Assembly (NCBI RefSeq): GCF_000165125.1
Contig: NZ_AEIU01000110.1
Span: forward strand, 20,671-84,670
Direction: 5' to 3'
Length of the DNA stretch: 64,000 nucleotides
Source of the DNA: Vibrio caribbeanicus ATCC BAA-2122
GTDB taxonomy: Bacteria; Pseudomonadota; Gammaproteobacteria; Enterobacterales; Vibrionaceae
The notes under the pieces were generated by a model, which saw nothing but the letters and a program-made list of their open reading frames with translations, did not search any database and was not told the DNA's origin. Shown piece by piece: positions 48,038 to 58,815 of this stretch (positions are counted from its first letter, which is position 1; each line of letters opens with the position of its first letter). A program made the position numbers and the translations under genes.

Positions 48038-49243
48038 TTACACATCCAATAATAGGCGTGCAGGATCTTCCAAAAGCTCTTTGATTGTCACAAGGAATCC
48101 AACAGACTCACGACCATCGATCAAGCGGTGGTCATATGACAATGCAAGATACATCATTGGAAGTATTTCAACTTTACCATCTACCGCCATTGGACGATCT
48201 TGGATTTTGTGCATCCCCAAGATAGCAGACTGTGGAGGGTTAATGATAGGAGTTGACATCAATGAGCCAAACACACCACCATTGGTAATAGTAAAGTTTC
48301 CACCCATCAGCTCATCAACTGTAAGCTTACCATCTCGACCTTTGATTGCGAGCTCTTTAATGCCTTTTTCGATGTCTGCAAAGCCTAAAGTATCGCAATC
48401 TTTAAGTACAGGTGTAACCAAACCTCTTGGTGTTGATACAGCCATACTAATATCGAAGTAGTTATGATAAACGATATCATCACCGTCAATCGAAGCATTA
48501 ACTTCAGGGAAACGTTTCAGTGCTTCTGTCACCGCTTTTACGTAAAAAGACATAAAGCCCAAGCGAGTGTCATGGCGCTTTTCAAACTGATCTTTATACT
48601 GCTTACGAAGATCCATGATAGGTTTCATGTTGACTTCATTAAACGTCGTCAGCATTGCAGTGCTATTTTTAGCTTCTAGTAGTCGGTTAGCAACCGTTTT
48701 ACGCAAACGTGTCATTGGTACACGTTTTTGACTACGTAAAGCCGCCGGAGCTTCAACTGGCGCTGAATCAGCAGACTTAGCGCTTGAGCCATTTGCAAGA
48801 TGCGCTTCAATATCTTCGCGAGTAATGCGACCACCAACTCCCGTGCCTTTGACCTGACTCGCATCAAGGCTATGCTCTGCAAGAAGGCGACGAACAGCAG
48901 GACTTAAGGCGTCACTACTTTCTTCAGTTAGAGAAGCCTTGTGGCGTTTGTCTGGAGACGCCTCAGACTCTTGAGTTGTGTCAGAAGTTGGCTCTCCCGC
49001 GACAGCGCCTGGTTTTAGTTTAGCAATGAGCTGTTTAGAGAGTACAGTCGCACCTTCTTCTTCAATAATAGCTTCAAGTACACCTGCTTCTGGTGCCGGA
49101 ACTTCTAAAACTACCTTGTCAGTTTCTATATCAACCAGTACTTCATCACGCTCAACAGCGTCTCCTGGTTGCTTGTGCCATGTTGCTACTGTTGCATCGG
49201 CAACAGATTCGGGTAAATCTGGAACCAGAATTTCAATCGTCAT
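48038..49243 (-). CDS. sucB: SucB, dihydrolipoamide succinyltransferase (E2 of 2-oxoglutarate dehydrogenase)
   Basis: 401 residues: one lipoyl domain (lysine in [15 protein letters not shown]), a peripheral-subunit-binding domain ([22 protein letters not shown]), and the catalytic domain with [16 protein letters not shown] near the C-terminus. It passes succinyl groups to CoA. It starts 29 nt after sucA. Confidence 0.97.
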   Translation of the reverse strand: MTIEILVPDLPESVADATVATWHKQPGDAVERDEVLVDIETDKVVLEVPAPEAGVLEAIIEEEGATVLSKQLIAKLKPGAVAGEPTSDTTQESEASPDKRHKASLTEESSDALSPAVRRLLAEHSLDASQVKGTGVGGRITREDIEAHLANGSSAKSADSAPVEAPAALRSQKRVPMTRLRKTVANRLLEAKNSTAMLTTFNEVNMKPIMDLRKQYKDQFEKRHDTRLGFMSFYVKAVTEALKRFPEVNASIDGDDIVYHNYFDISMAVSTPRGLVTPVLKDCDTLGFADIEKGIKELAIKGRDGKLTVDELMGGNFTITNGGVFGSLMSTPIINPPQSAILGMHKIQDRPMAVDGKVEILPMMYLALSYDHRLIDGRESVGFLVTIKELLEDPARLLLDV

Positions 49244-49272
49244 ATCTGTCTCTTCCTATTCACTTCTAGTTC

Positions 49273-52098
49273 TTAGTCTGAAGTTTTTTTGTTCACGTTA
49301 AGCGCAGCTTCGACCAGCGCTTTTTGTTGTTTTAAGTGCACCGACATATAACCCACTGCTGGTGATGCAGATGCAGGGCGTCCCGCATACTTCAATTCCA
49401 TACCGGCGGGTATCGAGGCTCTGAAGTTATGCTGACTCGAGTACCATGCACCTTGGTTTTGCGGTTCTTCTTGACACCATACTGCGTCCTCAAGGTTTGT
49501 GTACTGCGAGATAATCGCCTTAACGTCTTCCAACGGATAAGGGTATAACTGCTCAACACGAATAATCACCACATCATCTTGCTCATTGCTTCGACGCTGC
49601 TCAAGCAGGTCAAAGTAAACTTTACCAGAGCAAAGAACGACTCGTTTGACGTTTGCTGGGTCTAGGTTATCCAATTCGCCAATTGCAGACTGGAATGTGC
49701 CTTCAGCTAACTCTTCGATAGTCGACGTACACAATGGGTGTCTTAACAGAGACTTCGGAGACATAACAATAAGAGGTCTACGCATTGGCCTAACCACTTG
49801 GCGGCGGATCATGTGATAAACCTGTGCAGGAGTTGAAGGTACAACAACCTGCATGTTTTGCTCAGCACACAGTTGTAGATAACGTTCGAGCCTTGCCGAA
49901 GAGTGTTCAGGCCCCTGCCCTTCATAACCGTGAGGAAGAAGCATGGTTAGACCGCACAAGCGTGCCCATTTCTGTTCACCTGATGAAATGAACTGATCGA
50001 TAACGACCTGCGCTCCATTTGCGAAGTCACCAAATTGAGCTTCCCAAATCGTAAGACCACCTGGCTCCGCCGTCGCATAGCCATATTCAAACGCCAATAC
50101 AGCCTCTTCTGAAAGTACAGAGTCGAAGACCTCAAATGGCCCCTGCTTATCATGTACGTTTTCAAGCGGTATGTAAGTACTTGCGTCAGTTTGATTATGG
50201 AGGACTGAGTGTCTATGGAAGAAGGTACCTCGACCAGCATCCTGTCCAGAAATACGGATTCGCTTGCCATCATCGACTAGTGTTCCATAAGCCAATGTTT
50301 CTGCCATTCCCCAATCAATCGCTTTTTCACCTTTGAGCATTGCTGTTCTGTCGTTATAAAGCTTATTGACTCGGCTTTGCAGCTTATGGCTCTCTGGATG
50401 CTGACAAATGCGATGACCCAACTCGACCAAGCGGTCTTTGTCGTAATGGCTATCCCAATCAGTATCCCAATCATGACCAATGTATGGTGACCAATCAACA
50501 GAATGAAGTGTCATTGGACGCCATTCTTTTACGACAACCTCACCGTGATCAAGAGCGTCTCGATATTCATTGACATACTGAGTGGTTGACTCAATGCCGA
50601 AATCGCCACGGTCAATTAAAACATCAGCGTAGATTTTTCTTGGTGTAGGATGTTTTTTTATCTTCTGGTACATGAGAGGCTGAGTAGCATTAGGCTCATC
50701 TGCCTCGTTGTGACCATGTCGGCGATAACACACTAAATCAATCACTACGTCACGCTTGAACTCATTACGGTAGTCCAGTGCGATTCGAGTAACAAAAGCA
50801 ACCGCTTCTGGGTCATCTGCATTAACATGGAATATTGGTGCCTGAACCATCTTGGCAATATCGGTACAGTACATGGTCGAGCGAGTGTCACTTGGATTCG
50901 AGGTAGTAAAACCAACCTGGTTATTGACAACAATCCGCACCGTACCACCAACTTTGTAGCCACGTGCCAGTGACATGTTGAATGTTTCAGCCACAACGCC
51001 CTGACCCGCAATCGCAGAGTCACCATGGATAGTAATAGGAAGAACGGTATTTCCCTCACTATCTCCAAGTCGATCTTGACGTGCACGAACAGAACCGATA
51101 ACAACCGGATTCACAATTTCCAAGTGAGAAGGGTTGAATGCCAAAACTAAGTGAACATCACCACCTGGTGTGGCAAAGTCAGCCGAAAAGCCTTGGTGGT
51201 ATTTAACATCACCAGTACCCCAAGACTCGTCATGCTTACCCGCAAATTCATCGAATAGGTCTTGAGGCTTTTTACCCAATACATTGACAAGCATATTGAG
51301 ACGGCCTCGGTGAGCCATACCAATAACCACTTCTCTCATTCCACTTTTACCCGCATGACGAATTAACTCTTTCGTCATTGGAATAAGGGCATCACCGCCT
51401 TCAAGTGAAAAACGCTTAGCTCCAGGGAACTTAGCACCCAGGTAGCGCTCTAGCCCCTCAGCAGCAGTCAGTTCTTCGAGAAATGATTGTTTTTCCTCAC
51501 TTGTAAATTTAGGCTGACCAACAACAGATTCCAACCTCTGCTGAATCCATCGTTTTTGCTCAGTGTCGATAATGTGCATGTATTCTGCACCCACGGAGCC
51601 ACAGTAGATTTGCTTTAGAGACGAATAGATATCTTTCAGGGGCATGGTGTCTTTGCCGATAGCAAAGGAACCAACATTGAAAGACTCTTCTAGGTCATCA
51701 TCTGTAAGGTTATGGAATGCTGGATCAAGTTCTGCAACATGTGGGCGTTGCCATAATCCGAGGGGGTCAAGCTGTGCCGCTTCGTGACCACGAAAACGGT
51801 AAGCGTTGATCAATTGTAATACTTTTACTTGTTTAGCGTCGACATCTGGATCACTGACTTGGACATTGTAATGCTTTGCCTCTTTCGCGAGTCGCCGGAA
51901 GTATTCGCGGACACGGGAGTGAGGCTGTTCAACAACCTCTTGTGAAGGTTTTGGTAAACCTTCAAATACCTGTTTCCACTCCTCACTTACCAGGTCAGGA
52001 TCACTTAGATACAATTCGTAGAGTTCTTCTACATAAGTTGCATTCGCGCCAGCCAAGTGTGAAGACTCGAGCCACGCCTTCATCACGCCGTTATGCAT
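49273..52098 (-). CDS. sucA: SucA, 2-oxoglutarate dehydrogenase E1
   Basis: 941 residues, normal for SucA. The N-terminal E2-binding segment MKAWLESSHLAGAN, the thiamine-diphosphate loop GDSAIAGQGVVAETFNMS, and the C-terminal transketolase part (AEQNMQVVVPSTPAQ) are all present. AAGGG lies 7 nt before the ATG. A GC-rich hairpin lies between it and sdhB. Confidence 0.97.
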   Translation of the reverse strand: MHNGVMKAWLESSHLAGANATYVEELYELYLSDPDLVSEEWKQVFEGLPKPSQEVVEQPHSRVREYFRRLAKEAKHYNVQVSDPDVDAKQVKVLQLINAYRFRGHEAAQLDPLGLWQRPHVAELDPAFHNLTDDDLEESFNVGSFAIGKDTMPLKDIYSSLKQIYCGSVGAEYMHIIDTEQKRWIQQRLESVVGQPKFTSEEKQSFLEELTAAEGLERYLGAKFPGAKRFSLEGGDALIPMTKELIRHAGKSGMREVVIGMAHRGRLNMLVNVLGKKPQDLFDEFAGKHDESWGTGDVKYHQGFSADFATPGGDVHLVLAFNPSHLEIVNPVVIGSVRARQDRLGDSEGNTVLPITIHGDSAIAGQGVVAETFNMSLARGYKVGGTVRIVVNNQVGFTTSNPSDTRSTMYCTDIAKMVQAPIFHVNADDPEAVAFVTRIALDYRNEFKRDVVIDLVCYRRHGHNEADEPNATQPLMYQKIKKHPTPRKIYADVLIDRGDFGIESTTQYVNEYRDALDHGEVVVKEWRPMTLHSVDWSPYIGHDWDTDWDSHYDKDRLVELGHRICQHPESHKLQSRVNKLYNDRTAMLKGEKAIDWGMAETLAYGTLVDDGKRIRISGQDAGRGTFFHRHSVLHNQTDASTYIPLENVHDKQGPFEVFDSVLSEEAVLAFEYGYATAEPGGLTIWEAQFGDFANGAQVVIDQFISSGEQKWARLCGLTMLLPHGYEGQGPEHSSARLERYLQLCAEQNMQVVVPSTPAQVYHMIRRQVVRPMRRPLIVMSPKSLLRHPLCTSTIEELAEGTFQSAIGELDNLDPANVKRVVLCSGKVYFDLLEQRRSNEQDDVVIIRVEQLYPYPLEDVKAIISQYTNLEDAVWCQEEPQNQGAWYSSQHNFRASIPAGMELKYAGRPASASPAVGYMSVHLKQQKALVEAALNVNKKTSD

Positions 52099-52154
52099 AT
52101 TTTCCCTTAACCAGTAGTTTTCACGTTTGCTGCGGTCTACGCCGCGCTATTAAT

Positions 52155-52174
52155 GCCGACCGGTATTGGCCGGC
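52155..52174 (-). other. GC-rich hairpin between sdhB and sucA
   Basis: On the minus strand GCCGGCC-loop of 6-GGTCGGC forms a 7-bp stem with one G-U pair. The adjacent 20 nt (52168-52187) recur with three differences at 55620-55639 upstream of sdhC. Confidence 0.6.
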
Positions 52175-52193
52175 AACTTCTTAATACTATTTT

Positions 52194-52904
52194 TTAAACC
52201 GAACGATTAACCAGCATAGTCTTGATATGACCGATAGCTTTCGTTGGATTCAGTCCCTTAGGACATACACTGACACAATTCATTATCCCATGACAACGGA
52301 AAACGCTAAATGCATCGTCAAGATTTGACAGACGTTCGTCAGTTGCTGTGTCACGACTGTCAATTAACCAACGATAAGCTGCCAATAAACCAGCAGGACC
52401 GATAAACTTGTCAGGATTCCACCAGAATGATGGGCAAGACGTCGTACAACAAGCACACATAATACACTCATACAGTCCATCTAAGTGTGCGCGGTCTTCC
52501 GGGGATTGCAAGTTTTCGCGTGATGGTGGCAACGCATCATCATCAATCAGGAATGGTTTAACCTTAGCGTAGTTATCGTAGAATTGCGTCATATCAACGA
52601 TCATGTCACGAACGACAGGAAGCCCAGGCAGTGGTCGTATAACGATCTTCTTACTACCAAGTGCTGACAACGGGGTGATACAAGCTAGCCCGTTCTTACC
52701 GTTCATGTTCAAGCCGTCAGAACCACACACGCCTTCTCGGCAAGAGCGTCTGAATGCAATTGTTGGATCTTGCTCTTTTAACAGAATTAAGGCGTCCAAC
52801 ACCATCATGTCAGAACCTTCTTCTACCTCGAGAGTATAGTCCTTCATATAAGGCTTTTTATCAGTATCAGGGTTGTAGCGGTACAAAGAGAAGTTAAGTT
52901 TCAT
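52194..52904 (-). CDS. sdhB: SdhB, succinate dehydrogenase iron-sulfur subunit
   Basis: 236 residues. The [2Fe-2S] cysteines are in CREGVCGSDGLNMNG...C, and the [4Fe-4S] and [3Fe-4S] cysteines in CIMCACCTTSCPSFWW and CHGIMNCVSVCPKGL. It passes electrons from SdhA FAD to quinone in SdhCD. It lies 14 nt after sdhA. Confidence 0.97.
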   Translation of the reverse strand: MKLNFSLYRYNPDTDKKPYMKDYTLEVEEGSDMMVLDALILLKEQDPTIAFRRSCREGVCGSDGLNMNGKNGLACITPLSALGSKKIVIRPLPGLPVVRDMIVDMTQFYDNYAKVKPFLIDDDALPPSRENLQSPEDRAHLDGLYECIMCACCTTSCPSFWWNPDKFIGPAGLLAAYRWLIDSRDTATDERLSNLDDAFSVFRCHGIMNCVSVCPKGLNPTKAIGHIKTMLVNRSV

Positions 52905-52918
52905 AAGTAGGTCCTCCT

Positions 52919-54685
52919 CTAGTATGTACGTACTTTTGGCGGAAATGCGTCACGATGAATCGGCGTCATGTTAACATCACGTTTCGTCATCGCTTCGGTT
53001 TCCGGATTATAAATAGAATGGCATAGCCAGTTCTCATCATCACGATCTGGGTAGTCAAAGCGTGCATGGGCACCGCGGCTTTCTGTACGATAGTTCGCAG
53101 CAACGGCCGTTGACAATGCAGTTTCCATCAAGTTGTCCAGTTCAAGACACTCAATACGTTGTGTATTAAACTCTGTTGATTTATCTGCAAGATGAGCATC
53201 ATTTAGGCGCTCTCTGATAACCTTGAGCTCTTCTAGACCTGTTGCCATTGCTTCACCTTCACGGAAAACAGAGAAGCTGTTTTGCATACATGACTGCAAG
53301 TCTTTACGAATTTGAACTGGGTCCTCACCGCTAGTGCTGTTTTCCCAGCGCATTGTTCTTGCTAGAGATGCCTCGATATCTGATTCAGTAGCAGGACGTG
53401 CCTCTGCTTGTGCCGCTAGAGTCTCACCTAGGTGTAATCCCGTTGCGCGCCCAAATACGACTAAATCGAGCAACGAGTTGCCGCCTAATCGGTTTGCACC
53501 GTGAACTGAAACAGAAGCGATTTCGCCACAAGCATAGAGACCTTGAACTTCCGAATCACTACCATCAGCGTTTTGTTTGATCGCTTGACCAGAGACCTGA
53601 GTGGGAACACCGCCCATCATGTAGTGACAGGTTGGAATAACTGGTATAGGTTCCTTGACTGGGTCAACGTGTGCAAAGGTTCTAGAAAGCTCACAGATGC
53701 CAGGCAACCTGGATTCAAGAACGTCTTTACCAAGGTGATCAAGTTTGAGCTTGATATGAGGCCCCCACGGACCATCGCAACCACGCCCTTCACGTATCTC
53801 AATCATCATTGAACGTGCAACAACATCACGCCCTGCCAAGTCTTTTGCGTTAGGTGCATAGCGCTCCATGAAACGCTCACCATCTTTGTTCAGTAGGTAT
53901 CCACCTTCACCACGACAGCCCTCAGTCACAAGAACCCCTGCCCCTGCAATACCTGTGGGATGGAATTGCCACATTTCCATATCTTGCATTGGCACACCTG
54001 CACGCAACGCCATACCAACGCCATCACCAGTATTGATGTGTGCATTCGTAGTGGATTGATAGATTCGACCTGCTCCACCTGTCGCAAGCACTGTTGCTTT
54101 GGACTTGAAGTAGCAAATCTCACCCGTCTCCATACAAATGGCTGTACAACCTAGGATCGCTCCATCTTGGTTTTTAACCAAATCTAGCGCATACCACTCA
54201 GAAAATATGGTTGTTTTGTACTTTACGTTCTGTTGATAAAGAGTGTGTAGTAGGGCATGTCCTGTACGGTCTGCCGCCGCTGCAGTACGCGCTGCTTGCT
54301 CTCCACCGAACTCTTTTGATTGGCCACCAAATGGGCGCTGGTAAATACTACCATTGTCGAAGCGAGAGAAAGGTAACCCCATCTTTTCAAGTTCGATTAC
54401 TGACTCAGGTCCGTTTTTACACATGTATTCGATAGCATTTTGATCACCAATGTAATCAGAACCTTTTACCGTATCGTACATATGCCACTGCCAGTTGTCT
54501 TGGTGCGAATTACCAAGCGCAACAGTGATCCCACCCTGAGCGGATACAGTGTGTGAACGTGTAGGAAAAACTTTTGATAACAAGGCACAAGTTAGGCCCT
54601 GTTCAGATATTTGCAGTGCAGCACGCATGCCTGCACCACCTGCGCCGATAACTACGGCGTCAAATTCGCGAACTGGAATAGACAC
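52919..54685 (-). CDS. sdhA: SdhA, succinate dehydrogenase flavoprotein
   Basis: 588 residues. FAD motif [15 protein letters not shown] near the N-terminus, the FAD-linking His in SHTVSAQGG, and the active-site HPTG and [14 protein letters not shown] segments. It starts directly at the sdhD stop and precedes sdhB. Confidence 0.97.
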   Translation of the reverse strand: MSIPVREFDAVVIGAGGAGMRAALQISEQGLTCALLSKVFPTRSHTVSAQGGITVALGNSHQDNWQWHMYDTVKGSDYIGDQNAIEYMCKNGPESVIELEKMGLPFSRFDNGSIYQRPFGGQSKEFGGEQAARTAAAADRTGHALLHTLYQQNVKYKTTIFSEWYALDLVKNQDGAILGCTAICMETGEICYFKSKATVLATGGAGRIYQSTTNAHINTGDGVGMALRAGVPMQDMEMWQFHPTGIAGAGVLVTEGCRGEGGYLLNKDGERFMERYAPNAKDLAGRDVVARSMMIEIREGRGCDGPWGPHIKLKLDHLGKDVLESRLPGICELSRTFAHVDPVKEPIPVIPTCHYMMGGVPTQVSGQAIKQNADGSDSEVQGLYACGEIASVSVHGANRLGGNSLLDLVVFGRATGLHLGETLAAQAEARPATESDIEASLARTMRWENSTSGEDPVQIRKDLQSCMQNSFSVFREGEAMATGLEELKVIRERLNDAHLADKSTEFNTQRIECLELDNLMETALSTAVAANYRTESRGAHARFDYPDRDDENWLCHSIYNPETEAMTKRDVNMTPIHRDAFPPKVRTY

Positions 54686-55030
54686 TTACGCACCCCACAA
54701 TATAAATAGACCAGAGAAGAAGTAGCTCAAAACAACGGCAATAACGCCGAGTTGGAGTCCACCACGAAGCTTGGTTGACTTGATGTAGTCCGTCAACACC
54801 TGCCACAAACCTATCCATGCGTGGATGAGTAAGGATGCAAGTGCGAGCATTGTAAATACTTTAGTGAATGTCCCACCAAAGAATTGAGTCCACGAGACAT
54901 ATGAGATGTCAGTGAATGCACAGAAGCTTACTAAATATATTGTGTATAAGGTCATTATTATCGCTGTAGCACGAACTAGAAGAAAATCGTGCACACCGTT
55001 ACGACCAAATGAAGAAACGTGTTTTACCAT
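54686..55030 (-). CDS. sdhD: SdhD, succinate dehydrogenase membrane anchor
   Basis: 114 residues with three membrane helices (DFLLVRATAIIMTLYTIYLVSF; VFTMLALASLLIHAWIGLWQVLTDYIK; GVIAVVLSYFFSGLFILWG). The haem-binding His is in LLIHAWIG. It overlaps sdhC by 7 nt. Confidence 0.95.
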   Translation of the reverse strand: MVKHVSSFGRNGVHDFLLVRATAIIMTLYTIYLVSFCAFTDISYVSWTQFFGGTFTKVFTMLALASLLIHAWIGLWQVLTDYIKSTKLRGGLQLGVIAVVLSYFFSGLFILWGA

Positions 55031-55416
55031 ACCATGACTCCCGCTAAAACAGATAGAACGATAGTCGCAACGAACGACACTTTCGCGCTCATCGCACCTG
55101 ACTCTAGTTCTTCAAAGTGTCCCATATCCATGAGTAAGTGGCGTATTCCACCAACTATGTGATAAGCGAGTGCGGTTAGTATTCCCCAAATGATAAACTT
55201 CACGAAGAAGCCATCAACTAGGCTAGCAGCTTGGGCATACCCAACCGGGGACGACAGTGATATGGATAATAACCATAATAAAATTCCGATCGCGACAAAC
55301 GTAATCACTCCAGAGATCCGGTGTAGAATCGACGCTATTGCTGTAATCGGAAAGCGAATAGTCTGTAAATCTAAGTTAACAGGTCTTGACTTTCTTTCTT
55401 TCACGGGCTTGCTCAC
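55024..55416 (-). CDS. sdhC: SdhC, succinate dehydrogenase cytochrome b556 subunit
   Basis: 130 residues with three membrane helices. RPVNLDLQTIRFPITAIASILHRISGV is the quinone-site signature, and AYHIVGGIRHLLMDMG holds the haem His. It is the first gene of the sdhCDAB-sucABCD cluster. Confidence 0.96.
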   Translation of the reverse strand: MSKPVKERKSRPVNLDLQTIRFPITAIASILHRISGVITFVAIGILLWLLSISLSSPVGYAQAASLVDGFFVKFIIWGILTALAYHIVGGIRHLLMDMGHFEELESGAMSAKVSFVATIVLSVLAGVMVW

Positions 55417-55811
55417 TCATGCTCATTGAAGCATTTATTGTTATGGACGAATTTCAATTACAAACTTTCTAAGCTAACATCTGTATAAATCTTAGCCATG
55501 ATGTGCGCTAAGGACAACTTGTAAATAAGATGTTAATAAAAGGACTAAAACGCATCCTCACATTTGTTTTGAGCCCTTAACTTGAAAGGTCTGCATTAAA
55601 ATTTCCGGCGCCAATATAAGGCCGGCAACATTCTAATACAAAAAGTGCAACAAATTTTGTTACACAGACCAGATTTTTCACCTTATACGGATAAAAAACT
55701 CAGACAAGTGCACACATCGGATGAGAAAAATTGACTTTAATAACGAAGACACGTAAAAAAACCGCACACAAACATCCTGGACGGATTAAATAATAAACAA
55801 AGGAGATTGTT
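55417..55811. promoter_or_regulatory. Divergent sdhC / gltA control region
   Basis: 395 bp without an ORF separate sdhC (minus) and gltA (plus), so the promoters of both TCA operons must lie here. I found no unambiguous -35/-10 pair, nor a site I can assign to CRP or ArcA. It holds the GC-rich segment TTCCGGCGCC...GGCCGGCAAC around 55604-55629, part of a motif shared with the sdhB-sucA gap. gltA has AAAGGAGA 8 nt upstream of its ATG. Confidence 0.65.
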
Positions 55812-57101
55812 ATGGCAGATAAGAAAGCTACCCTTCATGTTGAGGGACAAGCGCCTGTCGAACTTCCGATTATGGAAGGTGCCCTTGGCACTCCGGTAAT
55901 TGACGTTCGTACACTGGGAGCAAATGGTTTCTTTACATTTGACCCAGGTTTTCTTGCCACTGCATCTTGTGAATCTCAAATCACCTTTATCGACGGTGGA
56001 AAAGGCATTCTTTTACACCGCGGATACCCAATTGATCAGCTCGCTAACAACGCTGATTATTTAGAGGTGTGTTACATACTTCTTTATGGTGAAGCCCCCA
56101 CACGTGAACAATATGAGCAATTCAAAAAAACTGTAAAACGTCACACTATGGTCCATGAGCAAATCGCGAGCTTTTTCCACGGTTTCCGTCGCGATGCTCA
56201 CCCAATGGCTGTAATGTGTGGTGTTGTCGGTGCTTTGGCTGCTTTTTATCATGATTCATTGGATATCAACAACGATGAGCACCGCGAAATTGCGGCTTAC
56301 CGTTTGTTGTCAAAAATGCCGACACTGGCAGCAATGTGCTACAAATACTCTATTGGTCAGCCTTTCATTTACCCAAGAAACGACCTAGCCTATGCAGAAA
56401 ACTTCCTGCATATGATGTTCGCAAATCCATGTGAAGAATACGAAGTCAATCCTGTTGTTGCGAGAGCAATGGACAAAATCTTCACTCTTCATGCTGATCA
56501 CGAGCAGAACGCATCAACCTCGACGGTTCGTTTGTCTGGTTCATCTGGTGCAAATCCTTTTGCATGTATTGCCGCAGGTATCGCTTCTCTATGGGGTCCT
56601 GCTCATGGTGGTGCAAATGAAGCATGTTTGAAGATGCTTGAGGAGATTGGCAGCGTAGACAATATCCCTGAATACGTTGCAAGAGCGAAGGACAAAGATG
56701 ATCCATTCCGCTTGATGGGTTTCGGTCACCGTGTTTACAAAAACTACGACCCACGAGCAACGGTAATGCGTGAGACTTGTCATGAAGTCTTGAAAGAGCT
56801 CAACATCAGCGATCCTCTTCTCGATGTTGCTATGGAACTTGAACGTATTGCATTGTCAGATGAATACTTCGTTTCTAAAAAGCTCTATCCAAATGTTGAT
56901 TTCTACTCGGGAATCATCTTAAAAGCGATTGGAATACCAGTCTCAATGTTTACAGTTATCTTCGCAATCTCCCGTACAATCGGTTGGATTGCACACTGGA
57001 ACGAGATGCATAGTGATCCTCTTAACCGTATCGGCCGCCCACGTCAGCTGTACACGGGTCAAACACAAAGAGAGTTCTCTCCTCTCAGTGAAAGAGATTA
57101 A
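55812..57101 (+). CDS. gltA: GltA, citrate synthase
   Basis: 429 residues, the hexameric type II form of Gram-negative bacteria. Active-site His residues are in [14 protein letters not shown]...[11 protein letters not shown] and [15 protein letters not shown], and the Asp in [10 protein letters not shown]. It is divergent from sdhC. Confidence 0.97.
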   Translation: MADKKATLHVEGQAPVELPIMEGALGTPVIDVRTLGANGFFTFDPGFLATASCESQITFIDGGKGILLHRGYPIDQLANNADYLEVCYILLYGEAPTREQYEQFKKTVKRHTMVHEQIASFFHGFRRDAHPMAVMCGVVGALAAFYHDSLDINNDEHREIAAYRLLSKMPTLAAMCYKYSIGQPFIYPRNDLAYAENFLHMMFANPCEEYEVNPVVARAMDKIFTLHADHEQNASTSTVRLSGSSGANPFACIAAGIASLWGPAHGGANEACLKMLEEIGSVDNIPEYVARAKDKDDPFRLMGFGHRVYKNYDPRATVMRETCHEVLKELNISDPLLDVAMELERIALSDEYFVSKKLYPNVDFYSGIILKAIGIPVSMFTVIFAISRTIGWIAHWNEMHSDPLNRIGRPRQLYTGQTQREFSPLSERD

Positions 57102-57110
57102 TATCATAAA

Positions 57111-57141
57111 AAAGGGCTTAGTTTTACTAAGCCCTTTTTCT
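57111..57141. terminator. Bidirectional terminator between gltA and the Nif3 gene
   Basis: AAAAAGGGCTTAGT-TTT-ACTAAGCCCTTTTT, a 14-bp stem with A/T ends. Confidence 0.93.
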
Positions 57142-57142
57142 T

Positions 57143-57901
57143 TTAAACTGGATTATCGATATCAATAAACTCAACATCAAGACCAAACTCTCTGGCAACC
57201 CACTCACCTAAAGCTTTAATTCCGTATCTTTCCGTTGCATGATGACCTGCAGAAAAATAATGAATATTTCGCTCTCGAGCGGTGTAGGTCGTACGCTCTG
57301 AAATTTCCCCCGAAATAAAAGCATCCAAATGATGTTGAGCCGCAAGTTCAATGTAATCTTGTCCACCACCAGTACACCAGCCTACAGTCTTGATCAAACT
57401 ATCACCGATTTCTGGAGTAATGTGGAGAGGTTTTCTATTGAGAACTCTTGTGATTTTTTGGGCAAAAGCTGTTCCCAACATTGGCTCTTTTAGCTCACCA
57501 TATAAAGCGATCGATGGCTCCTTGGACTCAAGCCCTCCCTTAACTTCAACATCAAGCAAACGTGCTAACTCAGCATTATTTCCAAGTTCAGGATGGACAT
57601 CAAGTGGTAAATGGTAGCCATATAGGTTGATATCGTGCTTCATCAATGAGCGGATTCGATTGCCTTTCATCCCTCGAATTGGCTCAGGTTCACCTTTCCA
57701 AAAGTAACCATGATGGACTAGTATCGCATCAGCCTCTCGCTCAATCGCTTTTTCAATCAGCGCTTGGGAAGCAGTAACGCCAGTAACAATTTTGGTTATC
57801 TCTGTTTTTCCTTCAATTTGCAATCCATTTGGGCAGTAGTCCTTAATTGCTCCTGAAGATAATTTGGTGTTTAGTAATGTTTCTAGCTCTAGATGGTTCA
57901 T
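57143..57901 (-). CDS. Nif3-like dinuclear metal-centre protein (YbgI)
   Basis: 252 residues. Metal-binding motifs are LVHHGYFWKGEP, YGYHLPLDVHPELGN and the C-terminal YFSAGHHATERYGIKALG. YbgI forms a toroidal hexamer with a two-metal site; it has been annotated as a GTP cyclohydrolase-like protein, but the function is not settled. Monocistronic, divergent from the DUF1853 gene. Confidence 0.92.
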   Translation of the reverse strand: MNHLELETLLNTKLSSGAIKDYCPNGLQIEGKTEITKIVTGVTASQALIEKAIEREADAILVHHGYFWKGEPEPIRGMKGNRIRSLMKHDINLYGYHLPLDVHPELGNNAELARLLDVEVKGGLESKEPSIALYGELKEPMLGTAFAQKITRVLNRKPLHITPEIGDSLIKTVGWCTGGGQDYIELAAQHHLDAFISGEISERTTYTARERNIHYFSAGHHATERYGIKALGEWVAREFGLDVEFIDIDNPV

Positions 57902-57980
57902 AAGTGCTCACGAAAATGATTGCTATATCAGAATGTATTATGGTTACAATAATAACTCTCACTGTCTAAAGAGACCAGAT

Positions 57981-58748
57981 ATGAATCACTTGCAACGTTT
58001 TGCAAATTGGGTTTTAACAACCCCTTCTTTGTTTGAAAACAATAGACCTCTCGTAGATTTGAAACATATTTCTTTAGAAAGAGAGAGTCTAGAAATCGCT
58101 TATAAAGGTAACCCGAGGTTAGGCTTCATTTATCAGCACCTATGCAGCCTCATCCTTTCAAATTCCGAACAATATGCCCTTGAACTAGAAGAAATACAGA
58201 TAAATACAGACTCTGGACAGACCATAGGTGCTATTGATTTCATCTTAAAGAATCATCTAACTCAAACTTTTGAACACTGGGAAGTAGCAATAAAATTTTA
58301 CCTTTTACATCAGGGGACATGGTTTGGGCCGAATGCACATGACCAACTCGACAAAAAGCTTCACCATATGCTAAATCACCAGTTAAAAATGACTTCAAAT
58401 TCTCTTTTTCAACAAGCCTTTCCAGGCTATCACCATATTAATGAAAATTTACTGATGCAAGGTAGACTCTATATCAACCCATTTTCTGATGATCCCGTAC
58501 CACAAGAATGTATTGGCTATACGTTAAATCAAGAGCAAATTTCGGGTTATTGGTGTTACCAACACCAATGGGATTTGATAAATAAGCCTCTATATGAATT
58601 GAAAAAGTCGTTGTGGGCTATTGGTCTAGATGAGTTTAGTCATCCTATAACTAAACCTACCGAAAGGTTTGTTCATGCTCAAACAAAAGACGGGGACTTT
58701 TGGTTTATTGTGGCCAATGACTGGCCCCACAACAACCAGAAGGATTAG
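57981..58748 (+). CDS. DUF1853 family protein
   Basis: 255 residues from the ATG at 57981, with AAGAGA upstream; an extension to 57864 would overlap the Nif3 gene and is not family-like. The motif LGFIYQHLCSLILSNSEQYALELEEIQIN and HWEVAIKFYLLH resemble a restriction-endonuclease-like core (E-x-K spacing in WEVAIKFYL), but no function is established. Confidence 0.8.
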   Translation: MNHLQRFANWVLTTPSLFENNRPLVDLKHISLERESLEIAYKGNPRLGFIYQHLCSLILSNSEQYALELEEIQINTDSGQTIGAIDFILKNHLTQTFEHWEVAIKFYLLHQGTWFGPNAHDQLDKKLHHMLNHQLKMTSNSLFQQAFPGYHHINENLLMQGRLYINPFSDDPVPQECIGYTLNQEQISGYWCYQHQWDLINKPLYELKKSLWAIGLDEFSHPITKPTERFVHAQTKDGDFWFIVANDWPHNNQKD

Positions 58749-58815
58749 GGCTAACGCTCCCAATCCTTCTACCTTTACAGCAACGGTTAAACACCGTACC
58801 TAAGTATTTAGCTCT

